From Nitrospinae bacterium CG11_big_fil_rev_8_21_14_0_20_56_8 (GTDB taxonomy: Bacteria > Nitrospinota > Nitrospinia > Nitrospinales > VA-1), in NCBI GenBank assembly GCA_002796165.1, contig PCWF01000041.1, positions 20,715-34,566 on the forward strand: a DNA stretch of 13,852 nt. Reading direction: 5' to 3'. Shown one piece after another: positions 1-5,487 of this stretch. The notes beneath the pieces are model-generated. The model ran no database searches, was not told the DNA's origin, and worked only from the letters and a program-made list of their open reading frames with translations. Every line of letters starts with the position of its first letter. Position 1 is the stretch's first letter. The position numbers were made by a program, and so were the translations under genes.

Positions 1-654
1 CGCACCCACCTTACCGCGGCTTTGCGTCACGATGGAGATGGCGTTGTTCATGGTGTCCAGCGCCGTCAGCGCCGCCGCCGCCGTGGTGACCACCAGCGAT
101 TCGATTCCCAGACCCGTCTTCGTGATCGAACCCAGGTCAATCTCGGTATTCAGATTGATTCGGCTGTTCGTTGTCGCATCGATGCCGACCTGGATGAGGA
201 TTGCGTTTGCCGCAACCACGCCCGAGGCAAGAGAGCCGTCGACCAGTTTCTGGCCGTTGAACTCGGTGGTCACCGCGATACGGTCGATTTCGTTCCGCAA
301 CGCGTTGAACTCAAGCTGGATCGTCTGCCGTTCGGTGGAACCTACCGTACCCGTCGCGGCCTGCGAGGCCAGCTCCCTCAACCGGATCAGGATGCCCGAC
401 TGTTCATTGAGGGCACCTTCCGTTACGTTGATCAGGGAGATTCCGTCGTTTGCGTTCCGGATGGCCTGACGAAGGGCGCGGATGTCGGACCGCAGGGCTT
501 CGGAAATGGCAAGGCCTGCGGCATCGTCGGCACCCCGGTTGATCCGGATGCCGGATGAAATCCGCTCTACAGATTGGGCAAGTCGGTCGTTGTTGATGCC
601 CAGGATTCTTTGGGCATTGAGAGAGGGGATATTGTTGAAAATTCTAATGGGCAT
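1..654 (-). CDS. fliC: Flagellin A (C-terminus cut off by window edge)
   Basis: This is a flagellin, the subunit of the flagellar filament, exported by the flagellar type III system. The frame is open for 218 codons from ATG at 654 to the window edge; by comparison with its neighbours about 67 C-terminal residues (the CD0 helix) lie outside. The N-terminus MPIRIFNNIPSLNAQRILG and the following RISSGIRINRGADDAAGLAIS are the classic ND0/ND1 signature, and RELASQAATGTVGSTERQ and EFNGQKLVDG follow in the usual order. A GGAGG ribosome site (ACGGAGGATA) lies about 8 nt before ATG. It is very similar to flagellins B and D but differs at many synonymous sites and in the central segment (about residues 140-205), so it is an old paralogue rather than a recent copy. 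It has its own sigma-28 promoter at 840-867 and a leader of about 180 nt. Confidence 0.96.
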   Translation of the reverse strand, partial: MPIRIFNNIPSLNAQRILGINNDRLAQSVERISSGIRINRGADDAAGLAISEALRSDIRALRQAIRNANDGISLINVTEGALNEQSGILIRLRELASQAATGTVGSTERQTIQLEFNALRNEIDRIAVTTEFNGQKLVDGSLASGVVAANAILIQVGIDATTNSRINLNTEIDLGSITKTGLGIESLVVTTAAAALTALDTMNNAISIVTQSRGKVGA

Positions 655-696
655 TTGAGTTATCCTCCGTGATTTTTGGAATTATTCCGCATTCCG

Positions 697-718
697 GTTT
701 CAGCGTCCCTGCTGAAAC
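697..718 (-). promoter_or_regulatory. Leader hairpin of flagellin A mRNA
   Basis: A perfect 8-bp inverted repeat, GTTTCAGC / GCTGAAAC, encloses a 6-nt loop that reads AGGGAC on the mRNA. It ends 42 nt before the flagellin A start codon, inside the leader predicted from the sigma-28 promoter. The loop contains the ANGGA core recognised by CsrA-family proteins, and a second ANGGA (ACGGA) overlaps the ribosome site. Similar hairpins stand at 2363-2384 and 4465-4484. The stem is seen directly; the role is inferred. Confidence 0.6.
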
Positions 719-792
719 GTTTACCAAAGTGAACTTTTTAAAACTTCTCCTTTCCTGGGTTGGATTTGAAACCGTTTGACGCAGATTTCCTT

Positions 793-820
793 CGCCAGGA
801 CGGGTAAAATTTTCCTGGCG
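793..820 (-). promoter_or_regulatory. 5'-proximal stem-loop of flagellin A leader
   Basis: A perfect 8-bp inverted repeat, CGCCAGGA / TCCTGGCG, has a 12-nt loop and begins about a dozen nt downstream of the expected transcription start. No U-tract follows on the transcript, so it is not an intrinsic terminator. A stem near the 5' end often protects mRNA from decay; that role is inferred. Confidence 0.5.
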
Positions 821-839
821 GGGGGGAAATTTATACCTT

Positions 840-867
840 TTATCGGGATTTGGAAAAAAATCCTTTA
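840..867 (-). promoter_or_regulatory. Sigma-28 (FliA) promoter of flagellin A
   Basis: On the minus strand TAAA (867-864) is followed after 16 nt by CCCGATAA (847-840). The sigma-28 consensus is TAAA, 15 nt, GCCGATAA, so the -10 box matches 7 of 8 and the spacing is one base long. Transcription would start near 832, giving a leader of about 180 nt. Positions 655-1044 hold no gene: they contain this promoter, the two leader stems, a 17-bp palindrome and the flaG terminator. Confidence 0.75.
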
Positions 868-879
868 CGGTTTTTTTGA

Positions 880-896
880 GTAAATTCGGAATTTAC
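880..896. promoter_or_regulatory. 17-bp perfect palindrome upstream of flagellin A promoter
   Basis: GTAAATTC and GAATTTAC flank a single central base (888), making a perfect 17-bp dyad. Its near edge is 12 bp upstream of the sigma-28 -35 box of flagellin A. The compact symmetry and position resemble an operator for a dimeric regulator. No regulator is identified. Confidence 0.4.
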
Positions 897-953
897 AAAG
901 AAAAAGAGGAGTGAATGGGAGGGCAAAGCCCCCGAAAGGAGGGGGAAAAGAAA

Positions 954-978
954 AAAGCGCCCCGGATCGGGGCGCTTT
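954..978 (-). terminator. Rho-independent terminator after flaG
   Basis: AAAGCGCCCC pairs with GGGGCGCTTT across a 5-nt loop (964-968), a 10-bp stem with a GC-rich core. On the minus strand it is followed by a T-rich run (TTTTTTCTTTT). It lies 67-91 bp past the flaG stop codon and closes the flagellin B-flaG unit. Confidence 0.85.
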
Positions 979-1044
979 CCTTTCAATATTATAATATAGG
1001 CTTTGAGATTCAGAACTACCGGCGATTGGATTTCGCGACTGAAC

Positions 1045-1389
1045 CTACGCCGTTTCCTCGAAGAAATGATGCGTGAAGTCGGAGATTCTATTAGCCAACT
1101 GCATGAGTTCTTCGCTCGGAATCTGGCGAACCACCTCGCCGGTCCCCTTGTCAATCACCTTGACGATCATTTGATTGGTTTCGGGGACGAACTGGTAGTC
1201 AATGGCCCGATTGTAAGACTCGTTCAAACTCTCCCCGTCTTCATTCGAGGACGAGGGTTTCTGAACCTGGGGAGACGATGGTTTATCTCCCGGCGGAGCC
1301 CGATTAACGTCCTGGCTCGGCACGGGAGAACGCAACGTTCTTCCCAAATATCCCGAACTGACCAGATTTAACGTTACCTCGGCTGACAT
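1045..1389 (-). CDS. flaG: FlaG family flagellar protein
   Basis: This 114-residue protein belongs to the FlaG family. The conserved C-terminal half reads YQFVPETNQMIVKVIDKGTGEVVRQIPSEE and then a short helix (ELMQLANRISDF), the usual FlaG pattern. The first 60 residues are Ser/Pro/Asn-rich and look unstructured, also typical. FlaG proteins are linked to flagellar filament length or assembly in several bacteria; the biochemical role is poorly defined. The start at 1389 follows GAGGTG about 8 nt upstream. It lies 77 bp after flagellin B with no terminator or convincing promoter between, so the two are probably co-transcribed. In many genomes flaG is followed by fliD and fliS; here flagellin A follows. 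Confidence 0.88.
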   Translation of the reverse strand: MSAEVTLNLVSSGYLGRTLRSPVPSQDVNRAPPGDKPSSPQVQKPSSSNEDGESLNESYNRAIDYQFVPETNQMIVKVIDKGTGEVVRQIPSEELMQLANRISDFTHHFFEETA

Positions 1390-1466
1390 GGCGAATCACC
1401 TCAAAAAAGGTTTGTGGTGAACAGATAACCGGTAATAACCTGAAAAATGACAGGATTATCGACCCT

Positions 1467-2324
1467 TTAACCCAGCAACTGCAATACCGATTGGGGAATC
1501 AGATTGGCTTGACCCACCATTGCGGTTGCCGCCTGAACCAGAATCTGGTTTCGTGTCAGCAAGGCAACTTCTTCCGCGATGTCGGCATCGCGGATGGCCG
1601 ATTCTGCGGCCGAGAGGTTTTCAACCGTAACCCCGAGGTTTGCGATGGAGCGGACCAGCCGGTTCTGCACGGCGCCCACTTTACCGCGGCTCTGGGTGAC
1701 GGTGCTCAGCGCGGTGTTGATGCTGTCCAGCGCGGTCAAAGCCGCTTCGGCCGTCGATACCACCAAGGCATCGATGCCCAACCCGGTTTGCGTGATCGAC
1801 GCCAGGTCGATCTGCTGGTTCAGGTTGATCCGACTGCTGGTACCGCTATCCTGGCCGATCTGGATGAAAATCTGACTCGTCGACGCAACGCTGGAAGACA
1901 GTGACCCGTCAACCAGTTTCTGACCGTTGAACTCCGTCGTGCTCGCGATTCTGTCGATTTCGTTGCGGAGCGCGTTGAATTCCAGCTGAATGGTCTGCCG
2001 TTCGCTGGAACCGACGGTACCCGTTGCGGCCTGGGAGGCGAGCTCCCGGAGCCGGATCAGGATGCCCGATTGTTCGTTCAAGGCACCTTCCGTAACGTTG
2101 ATGAGGGAAATACCGTCGTTTGCGTTTCTTACCGCCTGGCGGAGCGCGCGGATGTCGGACCGTAAGCCTTCCGAAATCGCGAGTCCTGCGGCATCGTCGG
2201 CGCCCCGGTTGATGCGGATACCAGAGGAAATTCGTTCTACCGATTGAGCAAGACGGTCATTGTTGATGCCCAACAGTCTCTGGGCGTTAAGCGAGGGAAT
2301 GTTATTGAAGATTCGAACTGGCAT
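1467..2324 (-). CDS. fliC: Flagellin B
   Basis: Complete 285-residue flagellin. ND0/ND1 run from the start through about residue 140 (RISSGIRINRGADDAAGLAIS, RELASQAATGTVGSSERQ, EFNGQKLVDG). A short central segment of about 70 residues follows, rich in Ser and Thr (SLSSSVASTSQ, GQDSGTSSR). The end is a CD1/CD0 with RDADIAEEVALLTRNQIL and the terminal helix ANLIPQSVLQLLG. The length means there is essentially no outer D2/D3 domain, so the filament built from it should be thin-walled and smooth. The ribosome site ACGGAGGATA precedes ATG at 2324 and is identical to that of flagellin A. It is transcribed from a sigma-28 promoter at 2522-2548 through a leader of about 190 nt, and probably continues into flaG. 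Confidence 0.97.
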   Translation of the reverse strand: MPVRIFNNIPSLNAQRLLGINNDRLAQSVERISSGIRINRGADDAAGLAISEGLRSDIRALRQAVRNANDGISLINVTEGALNEQSGILIRLRELASQAATGTVGSSERQTIQLEFNALRNEIDRIASTTEFNGQKLVDGSLSSSVASTSQIFIQIGQDSGTSSRINLNQQIDLASITQTGLGIDALVVSTAEAALTALDSINTALSTVTQSRGKVGAVQNRLVRSIANLGVTVENLSAAESAIRDADIAEEVALLTRNQILVQAATAMVGQANLIPQSVLQLLG

Positions 2325-2362
2325 TGTATCCTCCGTGATTTAGTGTGTTTCACTGGGTTATC

Positions 2363-2384
2363 GTTTTGGCCTCCATACCAAAAC
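2363..2384 (-). promoter_or_regulatory. Leader hairpin of flagellin B mRNA
   Basis: A perfect 7-bp stem, GTTTTGG / CCAAAAC, has an 8-nt loop reading TATGGAGG on the mRNA, ending 38 nt before the flagellin B start. The loop carries ATGGA, an ANGGA match to the CsrA core, and an SD-like GGAGG held in the loop. The stem differs in sequence from the flagellin A hairpin but keeps size, position and the GTTT/AAAC outer pairs. Confidence 0.6.
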
Positions 2385-2449
2385 TAGCCTCCAAGCTTTA
2401 ACCCGATGTGAAGATATCCTTGTCCTCACCTATAAATTTCTTTCCCGGT

Positions 2450-2460
2450 TCACCTCCTTA
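2450..2460 (-). promoter_or_regulatory. Isolated full-length Shine-Dalgarno sequence in flagellin B leader
   Basis: On the mRNA this reads TAAGGAGGTGA, complementary over 11 nt to the usual 3' end of 16S rRNA (known sequence). It is 125 nt before the flagellin B start. No ATG, GTG or TTG lies at a usable distance: the only nearby GTG overlaps the element and gives 7 codons. It therefore looks like a ribosome-docking site without its own gene, comparable in form to the mRNA-stabilising STAB-SD elements known in Bacillus. Function is inferred. Confidence 0.5.
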
Positions 2461-2464
2461 TTTG

Positions 2465-2482
2465 AAAAATTTTAAAATTTTT
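2465..2482. repeat. 18-bp AT-only palindrome in flagellin B leader
   Basis: AAAAATTTT joined to AAAATTTTT is a perfect 9+9 palindrome with no loop, immediately 5' (on the mRNA) of the isolated SD element. It could be an AT-rich protein site or a weak RNA helix; nothing here decides. Confidence 0.35.
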
Positions 2483-2521
2483 GGTTTGGCTTGCCTAAGG
2501 GACAACTGTACTCAATGACCC

Positions 2522-2548
2522 CTATCGGAGAAAATCAATCGTTCTTTA
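2522..2548 (-). promoter_or_regulatory. Sigma-28 (FliA) promoter of flagellin B
   Basis: TAAA (2548-2545), exactly 15 nt, then TCCGATAG (2529-2522), matching 6 of 8 of GCCGATAA at ideal spacing. Start of transcription is expected near 2514. The gene-free stretch 2325-2672 is accounted for by this promoter, the leader elements, a 15-bp dyad (2559-2573) and the terminator of the preceding unit. Confidence 0.75.
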
Positions 2549-2558
2549 GCGGGATCAA

Positions 2559-2573
2559 TGAAAAATATTTTCA
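2559..2573. promoter_or_regulatory. 15-bp dyad upstream of flagellin B promoter
   Basis: TGAAAA and TTTTCA flank ATA, a perfect dyad whose near edge is 10 bp upstream of the -35 box. It occupies the same relative place as the 880-896 palindrome of flagellin A but differs in sequence, so a shared regulator is not shown. Confidence 0.3.
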
Positions 2574-2607
2574 GGAGGGGGGGTAGCGGGCGGGTGAGAG
2601 GGGCAGG

Positions 2608-2638
2608 AAAAATCGAAAAATGGGTGTCGGACGACCCC
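2608..2638 (-). terminator. Probable terminator after flagellin C
   Basis: On the minus strand GGGGTC, loop GTCC, GAC, a bulged A and CCC form a short GC-rich stem (2622-2637), followed by ATTTTTCGATTTTT. It lies between the flagellin C stop and the flagellin B promoter. A second small perfect stem, CCCAAT/ATTGGG (2658-2672), abuts the flagellin C stop codon but has no T-tract. Confidence 0.6.
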
Positions 2639-2672
2639 TCTTTTTTCGTCTTAGGTGCCCAATTTTATTGGG

Positions 2673-3527
2673 TTACAGCAACTGGGTGATGCTCTGTGGA
2701 ATCAGGTTGGTTTGCCCTACCATGGCGGTAGCCGTTTGGGTCAGGATCTGGTTCCGCGTGAGGATCGCTATTTCCTCCGCGATGTCCGCATCGCGGATGG
2801 TGGAATCGGCCGCAGTGAGATTTTCCACGGAAACCTGGAGATTGGCGAGGGTTCGCTGGAGCCGGTTTTCGACGGCTCCCACGTTGCCGCGGGTCTGTGA
2901 AAGCGAGTCGATGGCGGAGGTCATTTGGTCAAGTGCGGTTTGCGCGTTTTGGGGACTGTCAAGGGACAATTGATCGATTCCCAGTCCGGTCGAACCCATT
3001 GCGGGGATATTGGCCTCCGTGTTCAGATCGATCCGGTTTGCGCTGGAACTGTCAAGCCCGATCTGGAGGGCCAGATGGTTGGACTGGTCGATGGAAGTGG
3101 AAAGGGAACCATCCAGCAGGCTGAATCCGTTAAATTCCGCAATCGAGGCGATTCGGTCCACTTCGTTACGTTGCGCGACAAACTCCAGTTCAAGCGTCCG
3201 GCGTTCGCTGACCCCGATCGTCGCGTTAGCGGCTTGGGATGCGAGCTCCCTCATCCGGATCAGGATGCGGGCAATTTCACCCAACGCTCCGTCGGCCGTA
3301 TTGATCAAGGCCATCCCATCGCCAGCATTCCGGATACCCTGGCGCAAGGTACGGATGTCCGATCGCAAAGACTCTGAGAGCGCAAGACCTGCCACGTCGT
3401 CCGATGAGTTGTTGATACGGGTCCCATGAGAGATTTTTTGGATCGAATCGCTCAAACGGCCGATGTTGATACCCAGAAGACGTTGCGCGTTTTGTGAAGA
3501 CAGGTTGGTGAATACTCGAATCGCCAT
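2673..3527 (-). CDS. Divergent flagellin C
   Basis: Complete 284-residue flagellin, clearly unlike the other three. The N-terminus is MAIRVFTNLSSQNAQRLLG and the ND1 signature is KISHGTRINNSSDDVAGLALS rather than RISSGIRINRGADDAAGLAIS. The centre has its own sequence (SIDQSNHLALQIGLDSSSANRIDLNTEANIPAMG, split by differences from A, B and D). The CD0 end, RDADIAEEIAILTRNQILTQTATAMVGQ, is conserved, so it should still be exported and polymerise. It starts 48 bp after flagellin D with no promoter seen, hence is expected to share that mRNA. Its ribosome site is only AAGGAAA-like, weaker than the GGAGG of A, B and D, consistent with a minor filament component. Confidence 0.95.
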   Translation of the reverse strand: MAIRVFTNLSSQNAQRLLGINIGRLSDSIQKISHGTRINNSSDDVAGLALSESLRSDIRTLRQGIRNAGDGMALINTADGALGEIARILIRMRELASQAANATIGVSERRTLELEFVAQRNEVDRIASIAEFNGFSLLDGSLSTSIDQSNHLALQIGLDSSSANRIDLNTEANIPAMGSTGLGIDQLSLDSPQNAQTALDQMTSAIDSLSQTRGNVGAVENRLQRTLANLQVSVENLTAADSTIRDADIAEEIAILTRNQILTQTATAMVGQTNLIPQSITQLL

Positions 3528-3575
3528 GATTCTTTTCCTTTCCTTTTCCCTGGATGGACCGAATTCTTAATTTCC

Positions 3576-4433
3576 TTACGCCAATAGCTGGAGTACGGAC
3601 TGGGGAATCAGGTTGGCCTGACCCACCATGGCTGTTGCCGCCTGCACCAGGATCTGGTTTCGGGTCAACAGAGCGACTTCCTCCGCGATATCTGCATCGC
3701 GGATGGCCGATTCGGCGGCGGTCAGGTTTTCGACCGTGACCCCGAGATTGCCGATGGACCGGGCCAGCCGGTTCTGCACCGCACCCACTTTACCGCGCCC
3801 CTGAGTGACGGTGGTGATGGCGGTATTGATCGTGTCGAGGGCCGTTAATGCGGCGGCCGCCGTGCTCACGACCAGAGTGTCGATTCCGAGACTGGTCTGG
3901 GAAATGGATTGAAGATCGATCTGTTGATTCAGGTTGATCCGGCTGTTGGTGTTGCTGTTGATACCCACCTGGATCAGAATGTGATTGGCGGAGGCCACCG
4001 TCGAGGCCAGCGACCCGTCCACCAGCCCCTGCCCGTTGAATTCGGTCGTGGACGCGATGCGGTCGATTTCGTTGCGGAGCTGATTGAACTCCAGTTGGAT
4101 GGTCTGGCGCTCGGTGGAACCTACCGTACCCGTAGCGGCCTGAGAAGCCAGCTCTCGAAGACGGATCAGAATGCCTCCCTGTTCGTTGAGCGCACCTTCC
4201 GTTACGTTGATGAGCGAAATACCGTCGTTGGCGTTACGGATGGCTTGCCGAAGGGCGCGGATGTCGGAACGCAAGCCTTCGGAGATGGCGAGTCCTGCTG
4301 AATCGTCCGCACCACGGTTGATGCGGATACCCGAGGAGATTCGTTCGACCGACTGGGCAAGCCGGTCGCTGTTCACGCCCAAGAGTCTTTGGGCGTTAAT
4401 AGACGGAATATTATTGAAGATTCGAACTGGCAT
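3576..4433 (-). CDS. fliC: Flagellin D
   Basis: Complete 285-residue flagellin very close to A and B: MPVRIFNNIPSINAQRLLG at the N-terminus, RISSGIRINRGADDSAGLAIS in ND1, EFNGQGLVDG, and CD0 ending ANLIPQSVLQLLA. Differences cluster in the central segment (STVASANHILIQVGINSN), which is exposed in the filament in this family. It is the first gene of the array, read from a sigma-28 promoter (4646-4672) with a perfect -35 box, and is followed at 48 bp by flagellin C. Ribosome site GTGGAGGATT precedes ATG at 4433. Confidence 0.97.
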   Translation of the reverse strand: MPVRIFNNIPSINAQRLLGVNSDRLAQSVERISSGIRINRGADDSAGLAISEGLRSDIRALRQAIRNANDGISLINVTEGALNEQGGILIRLRELASQAATGTVGSTERQTIQLEFNQLRNEIDRIASTTEFNGQGLVDGSLASTVASANHILIQVGINSNTNSRINLNQQIDLQSISQTSLGIDTLVVSTAAAALTALDTINTAITTVTQGRGKVGAVQNRLARSIGNLGVTVENLTAAESAIRDADIAEEVALLTRNQILVQAATAMVGQANLIPQSVLQLLA

Positions 4434-4464
4434 TTCCTAATCCTCCACCATAGAGTTGGAAAAT

Positions 4465-4484
4465 GTTTTGCCTCAATGCAAAAC
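4465..4484 (-). promoter_or_regulatory. Leader hairpin of flagellin D mRNA
   Basis: Perfect 7-bp stem GTTTTGC / GCAAAAC with a 6-nt loop (ATTGAG on the mRNA), 31 nt before the flagellin D start. It matches the A and B leader hairpins in place and stem form, but its loop lacks GGA, so the CsrA reading is weaker here. Confidence 0.55.
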
Positions 4485-4579
4485 CAAATATTTATTTTTT
4501 TACTGCGCCCCTGAGAGGCTTTATTTTAGGTGGCTCTCTTCATTTCCACCCCCGAATGCGGATCCGGGATTTGCCCAAT

Positions 4580-4603
4580 TCACATAAGAAATTTCCTTTC
4601 TTA
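4580..4603 (-). promoter_or_regulatory. Start-stop (ATG-TGA) element in a hairpin, flagellin D leader
   Basis: On the mRNA a perfect 7-bp stem TAAGAAA / TTTCTTA (4603-4585) holds GGAAA in its loop. The loop forms an SD (AAGGA, 4598-4594) placed 8 nt before ATG (4585-4583), which is followed at once by TGA (4582-4580). The arrangement would load a ribosome that initiates and terminates on the same codon pair. It could be chance; it is noted because leaders A and B also carry SD-like elements far from the gene. Confidence 0.35.
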
Positions 4604-4608
4604 ACGTA

Positions 4609-4625
4609 GCCCGGGAAATTCGGGC
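4609..4625 (-). promoter_or_regulatory. 5'-proximal stem-loop of flagellin D leader
   Basis: GCCCG / CGGGC, 5 bp with a 7-nt loop, beginning about 13 nt after the expected transcription start. It parallels the stem at 793-820 of the flagellin A leader. There is no T-tract. Confidence 0.35.
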
Positions 4626-4645
4626 ACTTGCTGTCTTAATTGGGC

Positions 4646-4672
4646 TTTTCGGTAGAAAATCTTTAAACTTTA
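4646..4672 (-). promoter_or_regulatory. Sigma-28 (FliA) promoter of flagellin D-C unit
   Basis: TAAAGTTT (4672-4665) is a perfect sigma-28 -35 box. After exactly 11 nt comes ACCGAAAA (4653-4646), 6 of 8 to GCCGATAA. It begins only 14 bp past the stop codon of the cytidylyltransferase gene, and no terminator lies between. Transcription should start near 4638, giving a leader of about 205 nt. Confidence 0.8.
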
Positions 4673-4686
4673 GAAAAAAGCTGGAA

Positions 4687-5433
4687 TTATTTTGCTTCTT
4701 TTCGCCAGTCTTTTTGAACCACTTCGGTGTTGATTTGAGTGAGCTCGGGGTGGGAATCCAGATAAGGGATGATGTCTTCCAGTTTCAGAACGGGCTGAAG
4801 GGGCGTATAAAAGGTTTTAAAGATATTTTCCATCAGGACCAGATCCGGGTCGGTGTCCACCGTGAGGCGGAACGTCTTCCCCCGGAGGTGGGCCGGGGCC
4901 GGGACATGGTTTTGCCGGAACTGTTCGGGATGGGCGTGAATATAATTGGTGACGTGCTCCCTGAAAATCGGGGAGGCGGTTTCCCGTGCGATTTGCCTGA
5001 GGGTATCGAGACGGACCAGTTCGAGCCCGGTGCCCAGGGGAATGGAATCGGGGGTTATCGTGTAATCCGCTCCCGATTCGAGGTGGCTCCGGCACAGGGT
5101 TTGCGCCAGGGTAAGATCGACCAGGGGGCAGTCGGAACAAATTCTCGCGATGTGGCGGGCCTGCACGGTTTCCCCGGCCAGGATGAACCGCTGGAGCACG
5201 TCCTCCTCGGGGCCCCGGACGAGCCTTACTCCCATGCGACTTGCCGCCTCGGCCAAGGGGGCTTCGGAAGGGGAATCGGGAACGGCCAGCACCACCGCGT
5301 CAAATTCGGGCACGTGTTGAATCCGCCTTAGGATATGGTCTATCATGGGCACCCCGGCCAGGAAATGCGTCACTTTCCCCGGTCGGCGGGTGGACCCCAT
5401 ACGGGCCTGGATCACGGCGGCAATTTGGATCAT
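4687..5433 (-). CDS. SpsF-type cytidylyltransferase (nucleotide-sugar synthesis)
   Basis: A 248-residue member of the CTP-transferase family that includes SpsF and the CMP-sialic/pseudaminic acid synthetases. These enzymes activate an acidic sugar or sugar alcohol with CTP. The N-terminal motif AAVIQARMGSTRRPGK (residues 5-20) is the CTP-binding loop; RGPEEDVLQRF (73-83), SDCPLVD (100-106) and VDTDPDL near residue 195 are the other family blocks. The start at 5433 follows CGGAGAA. The exact sugar cannot be told from sequence. Its stop lies immediately before the flagellin D promoter and the gene runs in the same direction; with related enzymes feeding flagellin glycosylation in other bacteria, a role in decorating the filament is plausible but unproven. 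A role in lipopolysaccharide or capsule is the alternative, given the surface-glycan genes further right. Confidence 0.85.
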   Translation of the reverse strand: MIQIAAVIQARMGSTRRPGKVTHFLAGVPMIDHILRRIQHVPEFDAVVLAVPDSPSEAPLAEAASRMGVRLVRGPEEDVLQRFILAGETVQARHIARICSDCPLVDLTLAQTLCRSHLESGADYTITPDSIPLGTGLELVRLDTLRQIARETASPIFREHVTNYIHAHPEQFRQNHVPAPAHLRGKTFRLTVDTDPDLVLMENIFKTFYTPLQPVLKLEDIIPYLDSHPELTQINTEVVQKDWRKEAK

Positions 5434-5487
5434 GGGTTCTCCGAGGGTTCAGCTTGACCTATTGTACGGTTCCAGGAAATTTTTGTC

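Noticed and set aside
22..558. Plus-strand open frames antisense to flagellin A, with similar ones opposite B, C and D
   Set aside because: They mirror the flagellin codons, have no ribosome site, and recur only because the flagellins are paralogous.
840..1154. Minus-strand 104-residue open frame
   Set aside because: It runs through the end of flaG in another frame, then the flaG terminator and the flagellin A promoter region; the product is low-complexity.
1456..1469. TAAA and GTCGATAA resembling a sigma-28 promoter just upstream of flaG
   Set aside because: The two boxes are only 2 bp apart instead of 15, so they cannot act together.
2362..2433. GTG-started 24-codon frame in the flagellin B leader
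   Set aside because: It is over 20 nt from the isolated SD and has no other ribosome site; it ends inside the hairpin by chance.
1..4433. Recent tandem duplication or gene conversion among flagellins
   Set aside because: A, B and D are very close in protein but differ at many synonymous positions and in the central segment, so the copies are old.
655..4686. Sigma-54 promoters in front of the flagellins
   Set aside because: I looked for GG-N10-GC type elements in the intergenic stretches and found none convincing, while sigma-28 boxes are clear.
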